In this document: positions 44,560-57,485 of the stretch, piece by piece
Position numbering within the stretch: the stretch's first letter is position 1
Layout: each line of letters starts with the position of its first letter
Assembly (NCBI GenBank): GCA_949710005.1
Contig: OX453279.1
Coordinates: 14,838,256-14,902,255 of the forward strand
Direction: 5' to 3'
Origin: Ricordea florida
Lineage: Eukaryota > Cnidaria > Anthozoa > Corallimorpharia > Ricordeidae
DNA length: 64,000 nt
Position numbers and translations under genes: made by a program
Notes under the pieces: model-generated
The model's database searches: none
Told to the model about the DNA's origin: nothing
Seen by the model: the letters and a program-made list of their open reading frames with translations, nothing else

Positions 44560-47500
44560 CAAAGTCACTCTTGGGAGTGAAAGGGTTAATGGCTATTAAA
44601 CCTCTGTTGCAAAATTACTTTGTTAATACTTAATAAAAAAAAACCTTTCGTTTAGGCGGGCGTTTTCACACTCTAGTATTAGATAATACAATTGAGCTGC
44701 CCTATCTAAGGACCACACCAGGGACACAGAAACAAAAGGGTAAAAAAAGATACCCTATTTAAGGACAGAGAACCTCAAAAACCATACCCTATTCCGCGAC
44801 ACATACCAATATAGTCCATATATATGGAAGCGGTCAGTATAAAACGCAGACTGCGGACTGCAGACTGCAGACCGGGGGTAAAATGCAGACCAGGGGTAAA
44901 ATGCAGACTGCAGACTGCAGACCAGGGGTAAAATGCAGACTGAGGATAAAATAACGAAACACGAACCACAAACAATTAGCGCCAATTTATAAAGACACTT
45001 AACACTGGAATTATGTTTATTTGTCCTGAATATGCCTCCTTGACATCCGTAATCTGTTTAGAAATAAGTTAAACCATCAGCTCATGGGCGCAATTCATAG
45101 ATTATGCAAATAATGCGAGGAATGAAGCAAAAAACGCAATTACCATAACATCATCGTCCGCGCTGTCCAACATGTCCGACATGTTTCCACTTCAGTGTCA
45201 CGTGATTTCCCTTGTAACCGAGTTCCAGGTCATCTCAGTTAACAAAATTGCTCGGTGGATCGTGTTTTGTTATTTTACCCTCAGTCTGCATTTTACCCCT
45301 AGTCTGCATTTTACCCCCGGTCTGCAGTCTGCAGTCTGCAGTCCGCAGTCTGTGTTTTACACTGACCGTATATGGAAGTACCCCCCCCCCCCCCAGGACA
45401 TATCATTGCGTGGTCAACATTAAAGCAGCATCCACACACGCACACTGACGGACTGTTGGGAATGGGCCAGTCGTAGCGGAGTCTGATTGCATATCTGAAC
45501 TCATGCTTATTGAGGTCGAAATTCATATCCTTACAAGGGATTACTGTGAGCCAACTGGAAGCACCCTTTTCGTGGGACAGGTCTATTTTTCTTCTTGCTC
45601 TTTGTGGGAGAGAGTTCCTCACCTCCTCTAGTTTCTGTTTTAGACCATCGTCCTTTTCTTTATGAACTTTGTTAACTAAGGTTTGCACATCTGCGTCATC
45701 GGGAATCTCATGGGATTGCGCTATGATCTTGTCTGCGAGGAGAGCGCTAACTTTAATGGACGCAGAGTATTCTGACCCTGCAGTCTGGACTGTGTTGGTA
45801 AGTCCCAGGCCACACAAGCGAACCGGAAGTGCCAGCAGATCGCATACTTTCTGGGTGCAGTTACACTCCGTTAAGGATGGTATAAACACATTTGCTATAG
45901 CACGTTCCAGTGGGTTAAGAAGGTCTTCAATATCTGGGAATCTCCTCATAAAATATGTCCATCGATGTTTCAATCCAAAACTAAAGGTGGCGTAGGATGC
46001 CTGCGGTTCCGTTTCAGCAAACTTTGAAACCTTGGCCACCTCACTTACCCATTCTTCCACCTTCTCATTCACATACTCTTCTAGATATTCTCTGGAGCCA
46101 AGCACAATGTGCCCAGATGTTGTTGTCCTTATGAAGATATGTTTACAGCTGTGCCTGCAAATATCTCTTTTCCAGCCTCTTCCTTCTCTTGTTTTGTGAT
46201 AAGCCAACATTTCTTTGCATCGGGAAAGTATCCTACGGTAAGCTAGCATCATTGAGCACATCCCACCATTTCTTTAATCCCTTGATCGATCCCACAGCTG
46301 TTGTGTCATCAGCGAACCAGCACTGCTTCACATCACTGCACACAGCTAAGCACGTGATCAGGGGTTGCAAACTCATGGCATAGAAACTCATTGCCAGGGG
46401 ATCGCCTTGACTGTGGTTCCTTCAGCTGACCGCATTTCTTTTCCTCCAGACACAAACAGGCAAGCAGGTACTCTATATGTATTGTTATATTATAATTATT
46501 ATCATCATAATCATCATCATCGTCATCTTGTTTGCTTTGTAGAATTAGCTAGGGTATTTGGGCCAATTAGAAACTAAGCATAATTATATTAAGTGATTAA
46601 CAATTTAATATTATTACATTAATGTTAATTTATTATTATATTATAATTGTAGTGAATATAAATGAGGCATGCTGCTGAAAGTACTCTTCATTATTCTTTT
46701 TGCTAATGCTTTATTTCTGGTATTCTCTGGACTTGGCTGTAACACAGGAGATCTTTACAACATAACAAGTACATGTAATGACATTGACTGATCATCGCAG
46801 TTATGTACACAACTTAAGCAGCTGTGAAATTAAAGCCTAAAAAAAACTCAGGCCTGAACATTCAGGCCTGAGTTTTTTTTTTTTTTTTTCAGGCTTTAAT
46901 TTCACAGCTGCTTAAGTTGTGTACATAACTGCAATGATCAATTAATGTCATTACATATTACTCCGCGGTTCAAATATATGGTCCTTCATATAATCATTTG
47001 CATCATAAACAAGTACAGCCATTCAGTCGGTTAAACTAAGAATCTGACTAGATAGATTGTAGAAGAGCCTCTTTTTATGCTAAACGAGATCAAATGTAAA
47101 AAAAGGTAAATCGGACCACGCGGTAAAAAACGAAACAATAACAAGACTGCGCATGAGCGCTAAAAATTCTCACGCAAAAAATTTAAGGCGTGTCCATATC
47201 CCGCCGGCCTTGATACAACCGTGTATCAATATAAACTGTTCAACAGCAATAACGACTTGTAATTTAGTAACACTACCAAAGTTCTATATCCCTAGTTTAA
47301 CTAATAGTTAAATGTCTTAACATTTGCTATGGTAGTTCATCATGTTCAGTTCCAGTGCTGTAAATGCTCTGCTGGGAGAAGCAAACATAGTTTCACAATC
47401 GGTCTGAGAAAGGTTCCAGCTTTGGTTTTTACAGTTACAACTCGAACCATGTGATCCGGTCCAGGATGGGTTTTTGTGATGAGACCAAGTGACCACTGAC

Positions 47501-50500
47501 AGGGGGGTGCTCGATTATCCTTGATGAGGACAACATCCCCAATACTCAAATTTCTTCGAGGTAACCTCCATTTGTTGAAGCGCTGAAGGGTATTGAGGTA
47601 CTCGGTTGACCAGCGCTTCCAAAAGTGCTGTGTCAATGCTTGACAGAGTCTCCACCGCTTCAAAGGAAAAATGGGAGTGGTTGTTGCATGATCAGGAAGT
47701 GCTTCGAGGGGTCGACCAATCAGAAAGTGGCCAGGAGTGAGGGGAGAGATTCCATCATCATCATTTGCATCAAGAGCTGTAAATAGCGGTCTTGAGTTGA
47801 GGCAAGCTTCAGTCTGACACAGAACAGTTGTCATTTCTTCAAAGGTTAACTTACTTTCTCCAACTATGCGTTTCAAATGGTGTTTACAGGCTTTGACGCC
47901 ATTTTCCCAGACAGACCCATGATGAGGACCAGTAGGAGGACTAAAATTCCACTGGATGTTTTGACTAGTGCAGAAATTCATCACTCTGTCTTGTGTACAG
48001 TACCTTGACGCTGTAAGGTAGACGACAGTTCTTTTAAATCTTTGTTTGCACGGCGGAAACAAGTTGCGTTGTCGCTCCAAATCTCTTTTGGTTTTCCTCG
48101 TCGGGAGACAAAGCGTCGAAGGGCAGCAAGAAAGGCTTCGGCAGTAAGGTCTGAGACGAGTTCAATGTGACAGGATTCTGTTGCCAAGCAAACGAAAATG
48201 GCCACATAAGCCTTGTGATAAGTTGGCTTCCTTTTCGATCCAACTTTAAGGGTCAATGGTCCTGCATAGTCTACTGAAACTTTCTCATTGGCAAAAGTGG
48301 GTAGGACTCGTGAAGCTGGAAGTTGACCCATGAGTTGAGTTGTTATCCTTGGCGACGCACGTTGGCACACAACACACTGACGTGTCCATTTGCGTACAGC
48401 CCTACGCGCACCCACAATGTGATAGAGGTCTTGAAGAGATCCGAGAGTGAGTTTAGGACCAGCATGGCACAAGCGTTTATGCTCACTTTGTATGATCAGT
48501 GACACAACATGGTGCTTTCCATGGAGGATGAGCGGATGACGGGATTGGTAGGCTTTCTGTGACTGAGAAAGTCGTCCTCCAACTCTTAAAAGACCATCTG
48601 CATCGAGGAATGGATTTAAAGGCTGCAGGAGATTGGACAACAGTAATGGTTTGCCTTTATTGAGTGTTTCAATTGTGTCTGGAAACATCTGGGCTTGTGC
48701 TTGCTTGAACAACCAGATTTTTGCTTTGGATAATTCGCTTACTGTCAGTGGTGTGTTGCTGAACAAATGAGAACGGGTGACGACTCGAAAAACCCATGCA
48801 GTTACTCTGGCGAGATGCATGTAACTTGAATACCGGAGCATATCAATCACAGGTTCAGTGGTGACTGCTTGGAGAGCGACTTCCTTTCGTTCTTTAAGTT
48901 GCAAGTCTTCTTCTTTGAAGCCTAGTGCGTACAGAATTTCCAATGAGGGAGCACCGGTGAACTTGGATGGCCAGTTTGAAGAATTTTCTTTCATCCAATC
49001 AGGGCCATTCCACCAAAGTTTGTTGTCACTGATTTCCCCTGGTAGAATGCCTCGTGACCCAAGGTCAGCTGGGTTTTCTTTGCCATCAACGTGTCTCCAC
49101 CTTTCAGGAGGGACATCATCTTGAATTGCTCCTATTCTGTTTGCTACAAAGGTCTTGAAGCGTTGGCTGCTTCCATAGATCCAATAGAGAACAATTGTGC
49201 TATCGGTAAATGCACAAAGGTTAGTGGTCGGAATGGCCAGGGTTTCTTGGAGGTGTTTCATGAGTTGTGCAAGCAAATAAGCTCCACAAAGTTCAAGGCG
49301 AGGCAAAGTGACCTTCTTGAGTGGGGCAACGCGTGTTTTTGCCATTACAAGTGATGAGTAGATTTGACCAGTCATGTCTATGCTTCTTAAATAGACGACA
49401 GCACAGTAGGCCTTCTCGCTGGCGTCAGAAAATCCAATTAATTGTCGGTGGACGATCTTGACGCCAACAGGAGTGCAACAACGTGGAATGCGGATAACAG
49501 AAATTTTAGATAGCTGTGTTCTCCAATTCAGCCACTCTGTCTGAATGTCTGGTGGCAGAGGATCATCCCAGGAAGTGCCTCGTTCCCAGAGACGCTGGAA
49601 AATAATCTTCACTACGATGGTGACGCATGCGATCAGACCAAGGGGATCAAAGATCTTTGCTGAATCTGACAATACGGCACGTTCGGTGAGATTTGATTCT
49701 GTGACTGGCAATTGAACGGATGAGAATCGGAAGATGTCTTGATTAGAGTTATATTCCATGCCAAGAGTTTTGACAAAGTTGTTAGAGTTCACCAGACAAG
49801 ATGTATTCTTTGTATTTCGAATTTCAGTTGGGATGTGGTTTAAGACTTCTTGTGAGTTTGAATCCCATTTGTGGAGTTTGAATCCTCCTCTGTTAAAGAG
49901 CTCTTGAAGCTGATAATGCAGCAAGGTGGCATCTTCAATCGTTTCTACTGAAGGGAGGCCATCATCGACATAGAACGATTCTTTCACAGCCTTGGCAGCG
50001 CGAGGCAACTCTGACTCATTTTCTTCAGCGACACGCAGCACTGAGTTTGTTGCTAGGAAAGCAGCACTTGCAATTCCAAAGGTGACTCTTGTCATTCGGT
50101 AGTCACGTACGGAATCAGTAAGTTTATCCCTCCATAAGAACCGATGATAATCCCTGTCTTCAGGTGCTAAGCTGATAGCACGGTACATCTTTGAGACATC
50201 AGTTGTTAAGACATAAGGATATCTACGAAAGCGTATGAGGACATCATTGAGGGGAGGATGAACAGTGGGTCCCACAAGGAGTTGGTCATTAAGGGAGACA
50301 CCAGAGGTTGTCTTCATTGAGCCATCAAACACGACGCGAATGGGCGTGGTAGCTGAATCCTTATAGACAGCATGGTGGGCTAAGTAGAATGAGTCTGAAG
50401 TGGGCTTCTTGAGGTCACTCTCTGGTACTCTTTCCGCATGGCCAGATGTGAAGTACTCATTTACGACCTTGGCATAATCTTGGAACTTACTGGAGGACTG

Positions 50501-53500
50501 AAGACGACGCTCAAGAGACAGAAAACGTCGTAACGCTTGGGGTCGTGACTCTCCCAGAGAAGCCTTCTCTGGCTTAAATGGTAACCTGACTACAAAGCGG
50601 CCAGTGTCATCTCGTTTCTGGTGTTGGTTGTAGTCCTGTTCAGCCAGTTTGTCAAGAGGAGACAAAGGCAGCTTGGGCTTAGGTGGTTCCTCTAGAGACC
50701 AAAATTTCTGCAAGGTTTCTTCACAGCTGGGACAGGAGGTTAATGCATGTAGCGTTGTGACTTCATTAGGCGTTTGGTACCCGTTAGTATTTCCGAACAA
50801 AACCCAGCCAAATATGGTTTCTTGGGCGGCAGGCGTTCCTTTCGGTCCAAGGATGAGTCCTGGTTTCAGAATATTGTGGTATACATCAACGCCAAGAAGA
50901 ACATCAATAGGTTTTGAGACATTGTATTCTGGATCGGCTAATCCAAGAGAGGCAAGGTGTGGCCAGAAACCCTTTGGAAGGGAGGTGAACGGTAGATGCT
51001 TGGTCAATGAAGGTAGGACGATGGCTTGTACATTGGAAAGAGAAGAGGAGTGCTTGGTAGACATCATTGTGATGTCGACAACAGTGTTGCCTCGAGTGGA
51101 ACTTTGTGTTCCTCCAATTCCATTAATAATGGTGTGCTGTTTTCTTCCCTTTAACTTGAGGTGCTGGGCTACCCTTTCAGTGACAAAGGAGGCTGTTGAG
51201 GCTGGATCTAGCAAAGCTCGAACAACCATTTGACGACCATCCAATCCACTTAAGATTACTTCTGCTGTCATCATGAGAACTGGACCAGAGGTTGTTGCTT
51301 CCTGAGTTGCCATGTAGGTGACTAGATGAGTGGATCCATTACAGTCACTGCTCTTGGAACTGTTGTTGTCTGATGAAGTTGGTGCAACAAGGGGTTCCAC
51401 TTGCTTCGAGAGGTCATGTGTATCTTCAGTGTCGAGATGTAACAATGTATGGTGCCTTTTTTCACATTTCTGACAGCAGTAAGATAAAGGGCACTGTTTG
51501 GCCACATGATTTCCTTTGAGGCAATTGAAGCACATCTTGTGTTTCAAAACAAAACTGCGCTTGTCCTTTACTGGTTTTGCTTTAAAAGCTTGGCAATAAG
51601 CTAAGCTGTGTTTTTGTTTATTGCACGCGATGCACTTGCCTTCTACATTTGTTACATATGCCGAAACTGGCTTCAATGTAGGAGTAGAGGAATTTCCTGA
51701 ATGGAACCATTTTGTCTTCTTGGGAAGGTTTGGCTTTCTTGAGTTACCGTCGAGGGTGGTTAACTCGGTAGCTGTTGCTTGAAGATCAAGGAATTCTAGG
51801 AACTTATGATAATCAGGGATATCCTTTTCAGCCTGGGTGTATTTTTGCCATTCCACCATGGTATCCGAGTCTAATTTGGATTCTCCAAGTGCTGTCATGA
51901 ATTTTGAAAAGTCAAGTTTGTCCAGGGCCTTTAAGGATCTTAAATGGTGTTGCAGGTTATCATGCAACTGCCTCAGTTCAGCGCTCAACCCATCTTTCAT
52001 TGGTTTTATGCTTAGTAATGCTCTTACATGTGCCCGATGAATGATCTGAGGTCTGTCAAATCGTGCCTTCAAGGCTTCAATGGCTTCAGGATAGGCTTCA
52101 GCAACGGCATCGATTCCTTCAATTGCATCCTTAGCCTTCTTGGTAACAAGAGACTTCAAAAGATACTGCATGCGTAGTTGATCATCTAAGGTCTTCGAGT
52201 TGTGAATGGTAGCCTCAAATTGTTGCCAATAACATTTCCACTTTGTCGGGTCGCCATCAAATGAGGGGATGTTGAGAGGAGAAAGCTTAACAGATTTCTC
52301 ATGTCCACCTGGTGTTTGCTTGAATTGGCACAATAACTCATTCATTTCCTCACGATGTTGAAGCTTTCGCTGCTCGAGTTCTTTGTCCCGTTGTTCGAGT
52401 TCAATGGCAAGCCGTTTTTCGAGTTCTTTGGTTCGATTTTCCCATTCAGCCGCTTGCTGTTTTGACAATATTTCGCGCTCCTTTTGTTGGCGAATTTGAT
52501 TACGGCGGCGAATGTCAGAGATCAGAGAAGACAACGTGTCTTGACAGGTTTTGATTTTATCAAAATAGCTTGCTACGGTGTCGCTCCAATTATCCTCATC
52601 CACAACTGAATCCAAATCACTGGCAAATTGATCGAGCGTTTTTTCGGCTTCAGAAAATTGATTTCTGAGGTCAATAACATCATCTATATTGGCTGAATCG
52701 AGGCTTTCTTGGACTTCATTGATCCTTGATTCAAGCTTGTTTACATTAGATGTAATGCGATTCCATTTTCGCTCCGAAGGCCTTTTCACACTGTCAGTCG
52801 AAGAGTTTAATTTGGATTCTACCGACGCCACTTGAGTGCTTAGAAAAAATAAAAGTTTACTCACGTTTTCCCTGACTCGTTCATCGTGAGCATCCAATTC
52901 GTCGAAATCCCTTTCCAGTTATTCTTCATTTTCGTGTGCAACCAGAACGCTGGCGGTCTCGTGGTTCGCTTGAAATTGTTCATCTAAACCACGAATATCT
53001 TTCAAATACTGTTCGGCACAGACTTTATCGAACTGAGATATGTCTTGCTTGTGGACCAACGGGTCAATCTTTTTAACCAAGTTGGTTATTCGTCGCTTCA
53101 CGAGACCACGTTTGAAAATGAGAGATTCTCGGGTCTCCAAAGAGGGAGTTGACATAACTGACTTTCGTTGGGACTGTATACGCTAACTTAATATCCGGCT
53201 CGAAGGACCAGAAATAATAGAAGAGCCTCTTTTTATGCTAAACGAGATCAAATGTAAAAAAAGGTAAATCGGACCACGCGGTAAAAAACGAAACAATAAC
53301 AAGACTGCGCATGAGCGCTAAAAATTCTCACGCAAAAAATTTAAGGCGTGTCCAGATTGTTACTACATAACAGTCTTGCCAAGCCTCAGGTCTGGTTGGT
53401 TTTTTATACTCGAGCTAGTCAGTGAAACATTTTACTGAAATAAATTTGCCCTCTCAGTCATTGTGGAATACTGTCCGCTCTTAAACTCCTCTGGAACAAA

Positions 53501-56500
53501 CACAAAGATCACTATAAATGACCCCAAATACGAAACTTTTTTGGGAAGACTGTTAAATGCCCCAAAGGCAAGCTCAATCCTTTATGTTAAGCTGACATCA
53601 AGAAAAAGCATACATACAACTCATTATGCATACCTACAACTCATTATGCATATGGCGGTCATGGGGAATGGACATGCAAGTTGGCGCTCTGTACTATACG
53701 CTTTTGTACTAATGTATTTTTATATCTATTGCCTTGAATTTTGGATCCCTCATACGTTGGGCTCCCTACGCTACTGGTGTATCTCAAAACGACGGTTATA
53801 CGGATAGCTATATCGACGGTTATATCGAAAGTTACATTGACGTTGTCACCTCTTGTGGGTGCCGGTTAAGATATACAACACTAACCAGGAAGCTGTTTCT
53901 TAACTGTAGAGTTGTACTTAATGCAAACTGTTCGGCCACTTTTAACCCTGAACTACTAGCGATTACTTGTAGTGGTGATATACATCCTCATCCAGGTCCT
54001 GAAGCTAAGACAAGATGTTCGACTTGTACAAGAACTATCGCCCGAAATCATCGAAGGGTAATATGTCAAGCATGCAAACACCAGTTTCACTTCAAATGTT
54101 GTGGCGTGTCTCTTACTTTCTACAATAAGATTCACTCTGGGCTTATAAGCGACTGGATGTGCCCAGAGTGCGACGAATCCATACAAGGGATCTTTAATTT
54201 CTCCGAGTCCTTCTTTGAAGATGTCTATCATAGTACACCTCAATTCGAACCGCGAGGAGAATCGACGGTCGCAACCTATGCAAGAGGATTCATTAAATTC
54301 ATCAAATTCAGAGCTAGAGCAAACAAGAAAATCTGCAGGGAAAGATCTTATGATAGCGCACTTAAATATTAACAGTATCCAAAACAAATATGAGGAACTT
54401 AGTGAGCTTATTAAAAAAATGCGCGTCCATATAATGTTTATTACAGAAACTAAGATCGACGCAAGCTATCCTGACGCACAATTCTCATTACCCAACTACA
54501 CTCTTCACCGCAATGACAGAAAGAAGGGTGGCGGCGGAATATTGGCACTGATCTCCACATCTATTTGTAAAAGAAGACTAAAGTTAAAGAATTACAAAAC
54601 ATTGGAACCTCTGGCCTTCGAAATCAAAACAGAGTGCGGGAATATGGTAATTGTTAGAATATATCGTCCCCCGAGACCACTGGTTGGTGACTACAAATTA
54701 CTTCTTGAAAGCGAACTCAGTGATATATGTAATTGGTCGAGTCTTCAAAGTAATTCGGTCGTTGTATTGGGAGACCTTAACTTGGACCGACTCAAGTCTA
54801 ATAAACCTGAGTGGAAACTATTTCGCGATCTGGAAGATGAACAAGGCTTTGATTGCCTGATTACTGAACCAACTAGAATAACAAACACTGGGACAAAAAT
54901 TACTAAATCACGGATTGATGTCTTGCTTTGTAACAGCCCTGAACTATTCTCATATGATGGCACCTACCTGCCGTGCTTGAGTGATCATACTCTGATTTAC
55001 GGGATATTATTAAATCACAAAGTGAACTTGAATAGGCCCAAGATTATAAACTTTAGAAGTTACAAGAACTTCGACAACGAAGGTTACAAACAAGCTTTGG
55101 ACACAGCGCCATGGCACATAACGGAATTGTTTGACGACATTGACGACCAAGTTCACGCATGGAACCTACTAATGCATAACATTATCCACGAGTTTGCACC
55201 TCAAAAGACGATGAAGGTTAGAGACAAGGACGTTCCCTATATGACGACGCAATGGAAAACAGCAATCAGAGCTAAACGCAAAGCTACAAGGAACTACTTA
55301 AAAGATAAAACTCCAAAAAACTGGGAACTGAAATGTAAAGCAAGAAATGAAGCTACAAGACAAAGAAGACTGGCTATAAAAAATCATTGGGTCAAAAAGG
55401 CGAATGATCTCAAAAGCAGTCCAAGGGAATTCTACAATACATTCAAACCATTTATAAGCACGAAAACCAACTCTGGGAATGTAAAAATTCACCTGAAATG
55501 GAATGACAATATCATCAAAGACCAGTCTCTTGTTGCGGACTTGTTGGTGGACCATTTTGCCACTATAGCAGTTGGCATTGGGGGTGATGCAGCTAAGTCG
55601 AAAGAAATCGATGATTTTCACAACCGCGTTAGCGTTAATCAAATTAGAGAGAAACAATGTGACTTAAAACAGTCAATTTCACTCAATGCTGTAACGCCAA
55701 AACAAGTATTTGACGAACTGGAATCTCTAAACACTAGAAAATCAACCGGTAGTGACAACATCTCCGCTAAAATACTAAAATTGGGTGCCGTAGAGCTGTC
55801 AGTACCCCTCACCACACTTTTTAACTCATGCATTCAAAAAGGCATCTGGCCAAGTGTGTGGAAAAAGGGTGACTGGACTCCAGTACACAAAAAAGGTGAT
55901 AGACTATTAAAAGAGAACTATCGACCGATAACTACTCTCCCTTGTGTGAATAAAACGCTTGAAAAGTTGATTAGTAAACAAATTACAAAACGTTTTGCTC
56001 CTAACATGTACAAGAACTCTAACGCCTATAGGAAATATCACAGTTGTGAAACTACTTTAGTCAGTCTTGTAGAAGCCTGGAAAAAAGCCAGAGACGACAA
56101 ACATGTCATAGATATTTTATCAACTGATATGTCAAAAGCATTCGATTCACTTCACCCACCTCTGTTATTGAGCAAACTAAAAGCATATGGTTTCGACGAA
56201 AATGCGATCAAGCTTCTCAGCAGTTATCTCCATGGTAGATACAATCGTGTGAGGATTGGTAACAAGAAAAGTTCATACAGGCTAGTTGAGCGGGGTTGCC
56301 CCCAAGGATCTGCCCTGGGACCTTTACTATGGAATATCTTCCAGAACGATCTACCATTGTTTGTGCCTGCAGAAGTATCGATGTACGCTGATGATCACCA
56401 AATTTATCATAATTATTGGTGCAAACCAATCTGAGGTTACAATGGCTCTGAGGGACAGCGCTGATCGAGTAACAAAATGGTATGAAGATAATCTACTTGC

Positions 56501-57447
56501 AGGAAGCCTCGACAAGTACCGCAGACTAAACATTGGTTTCAAGGAGAATCAACCCAACGATAGTGCTAACAATGATATACGTCTGAACAAAAAGACTATA
56601 CGGAATGATGACTTCCTCAAGCTCCTAGGGGTAACAATAGATTCTAAGATGAATTTTGGAGAGCATATTAGAAGTATACATACATGTACCAAAGCCAGTC
56701 AGAGAGTTGGTGTTCTAATGAGGCTACGAAACATGATCCCTACCGAGGCCAAACTGCAGCTCTTCAAGGCATCTATACTTCCTTACCTTACATACTGTCA
56801 CCTTGTATGGCATTTTTGCAAAGCTAGCGATGCAAGGAAACTAGAATGAATCCAGGAAAGGGTCCTCAGGGCCATATTCAAAGACAAAAAATCTAATTAC
56901 CAGGAACTCTTAAAAAGGGGAAAGCTTCAAACCCTACAAAATAGATGCTTACAGGATATTTGCATACTAATGTACAAAGAATGGTCTATGCCCTAGCAAT
57001 ATATCTAATATTTTTTAGTACTTATAGTTCTCATTATAATCTTAGACAAAATGACTTCTGGTTGCCTCGTTTCAAAACGGTTAAATTCGGAAAACACACC
57101 ATCAGATATCTGGGCCCTAAACTATGGGCAAACCTGCCAGTTGAGGTCAGGAATTCTTGTAGCCTTGGGGTTTTTAAGAAAAAAAATATGTGCATTGACT
57201 TTTAATGAGACTGATAACTGTAAATGCAATCTATGTCGAGAGTAATTTTAGTAGTGATCTTTTTATTATAGTACCTAAGTAATATATTTTCAAGATATTT
57301 TAATAGACATTTATATTTTTACACATATTCATATATATATATATATATTTTTTTTTGTCCTTTTTTTTTCTTTTTAGTTTGTGTCCCCTAATTAGTAGGA
57401 TGCCTGTCATCTAGCTCGATGGTTTTATTTGACACATTAATAAAGTT

Positions 57448-57485
<38 letters not shown>

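Larger units (their letters stand above)
47060..53354 (-). mobile_element. BEL/Pao LTR retrotransposon, near full length
   Basis: A 6.3-kb element bounded by identical 137-bp LTRs and the 5-bp duplication GATTG, both usual for BEL/Pao apart from the short LTR. On the minus strand the 5' LTR is followed by a primer-binding-like site (GGTCCTTCGAGCCGG) and a single gag-pol gene. LTR identity implies recent insertion, although gag-pol has one in-frame stop and one frameshift. It sits in USP4 intron 2 in antisense orientation, which limits interference with splicing or polyadenylation. Confidence 0.92.

Noticed and set aside
44374..45368. CRISPR-like repeat array
   Set aside because: Repeats are MITE pairs and inverted tandem units with target duplications in a eukaryotic genome.
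47981..48080. Programmed -1 frameshift in BEL/Pao integrase
   Set aside because: No slippery heptamer seen at the overlap, and integrase is not normally split there; a simple one-base loss is more likely.
50649..51233. 194-aa plus-strand ORF
   Set aside because: Antisense shadow of the BEL/Pao gag-pol gene with no domain of its own.
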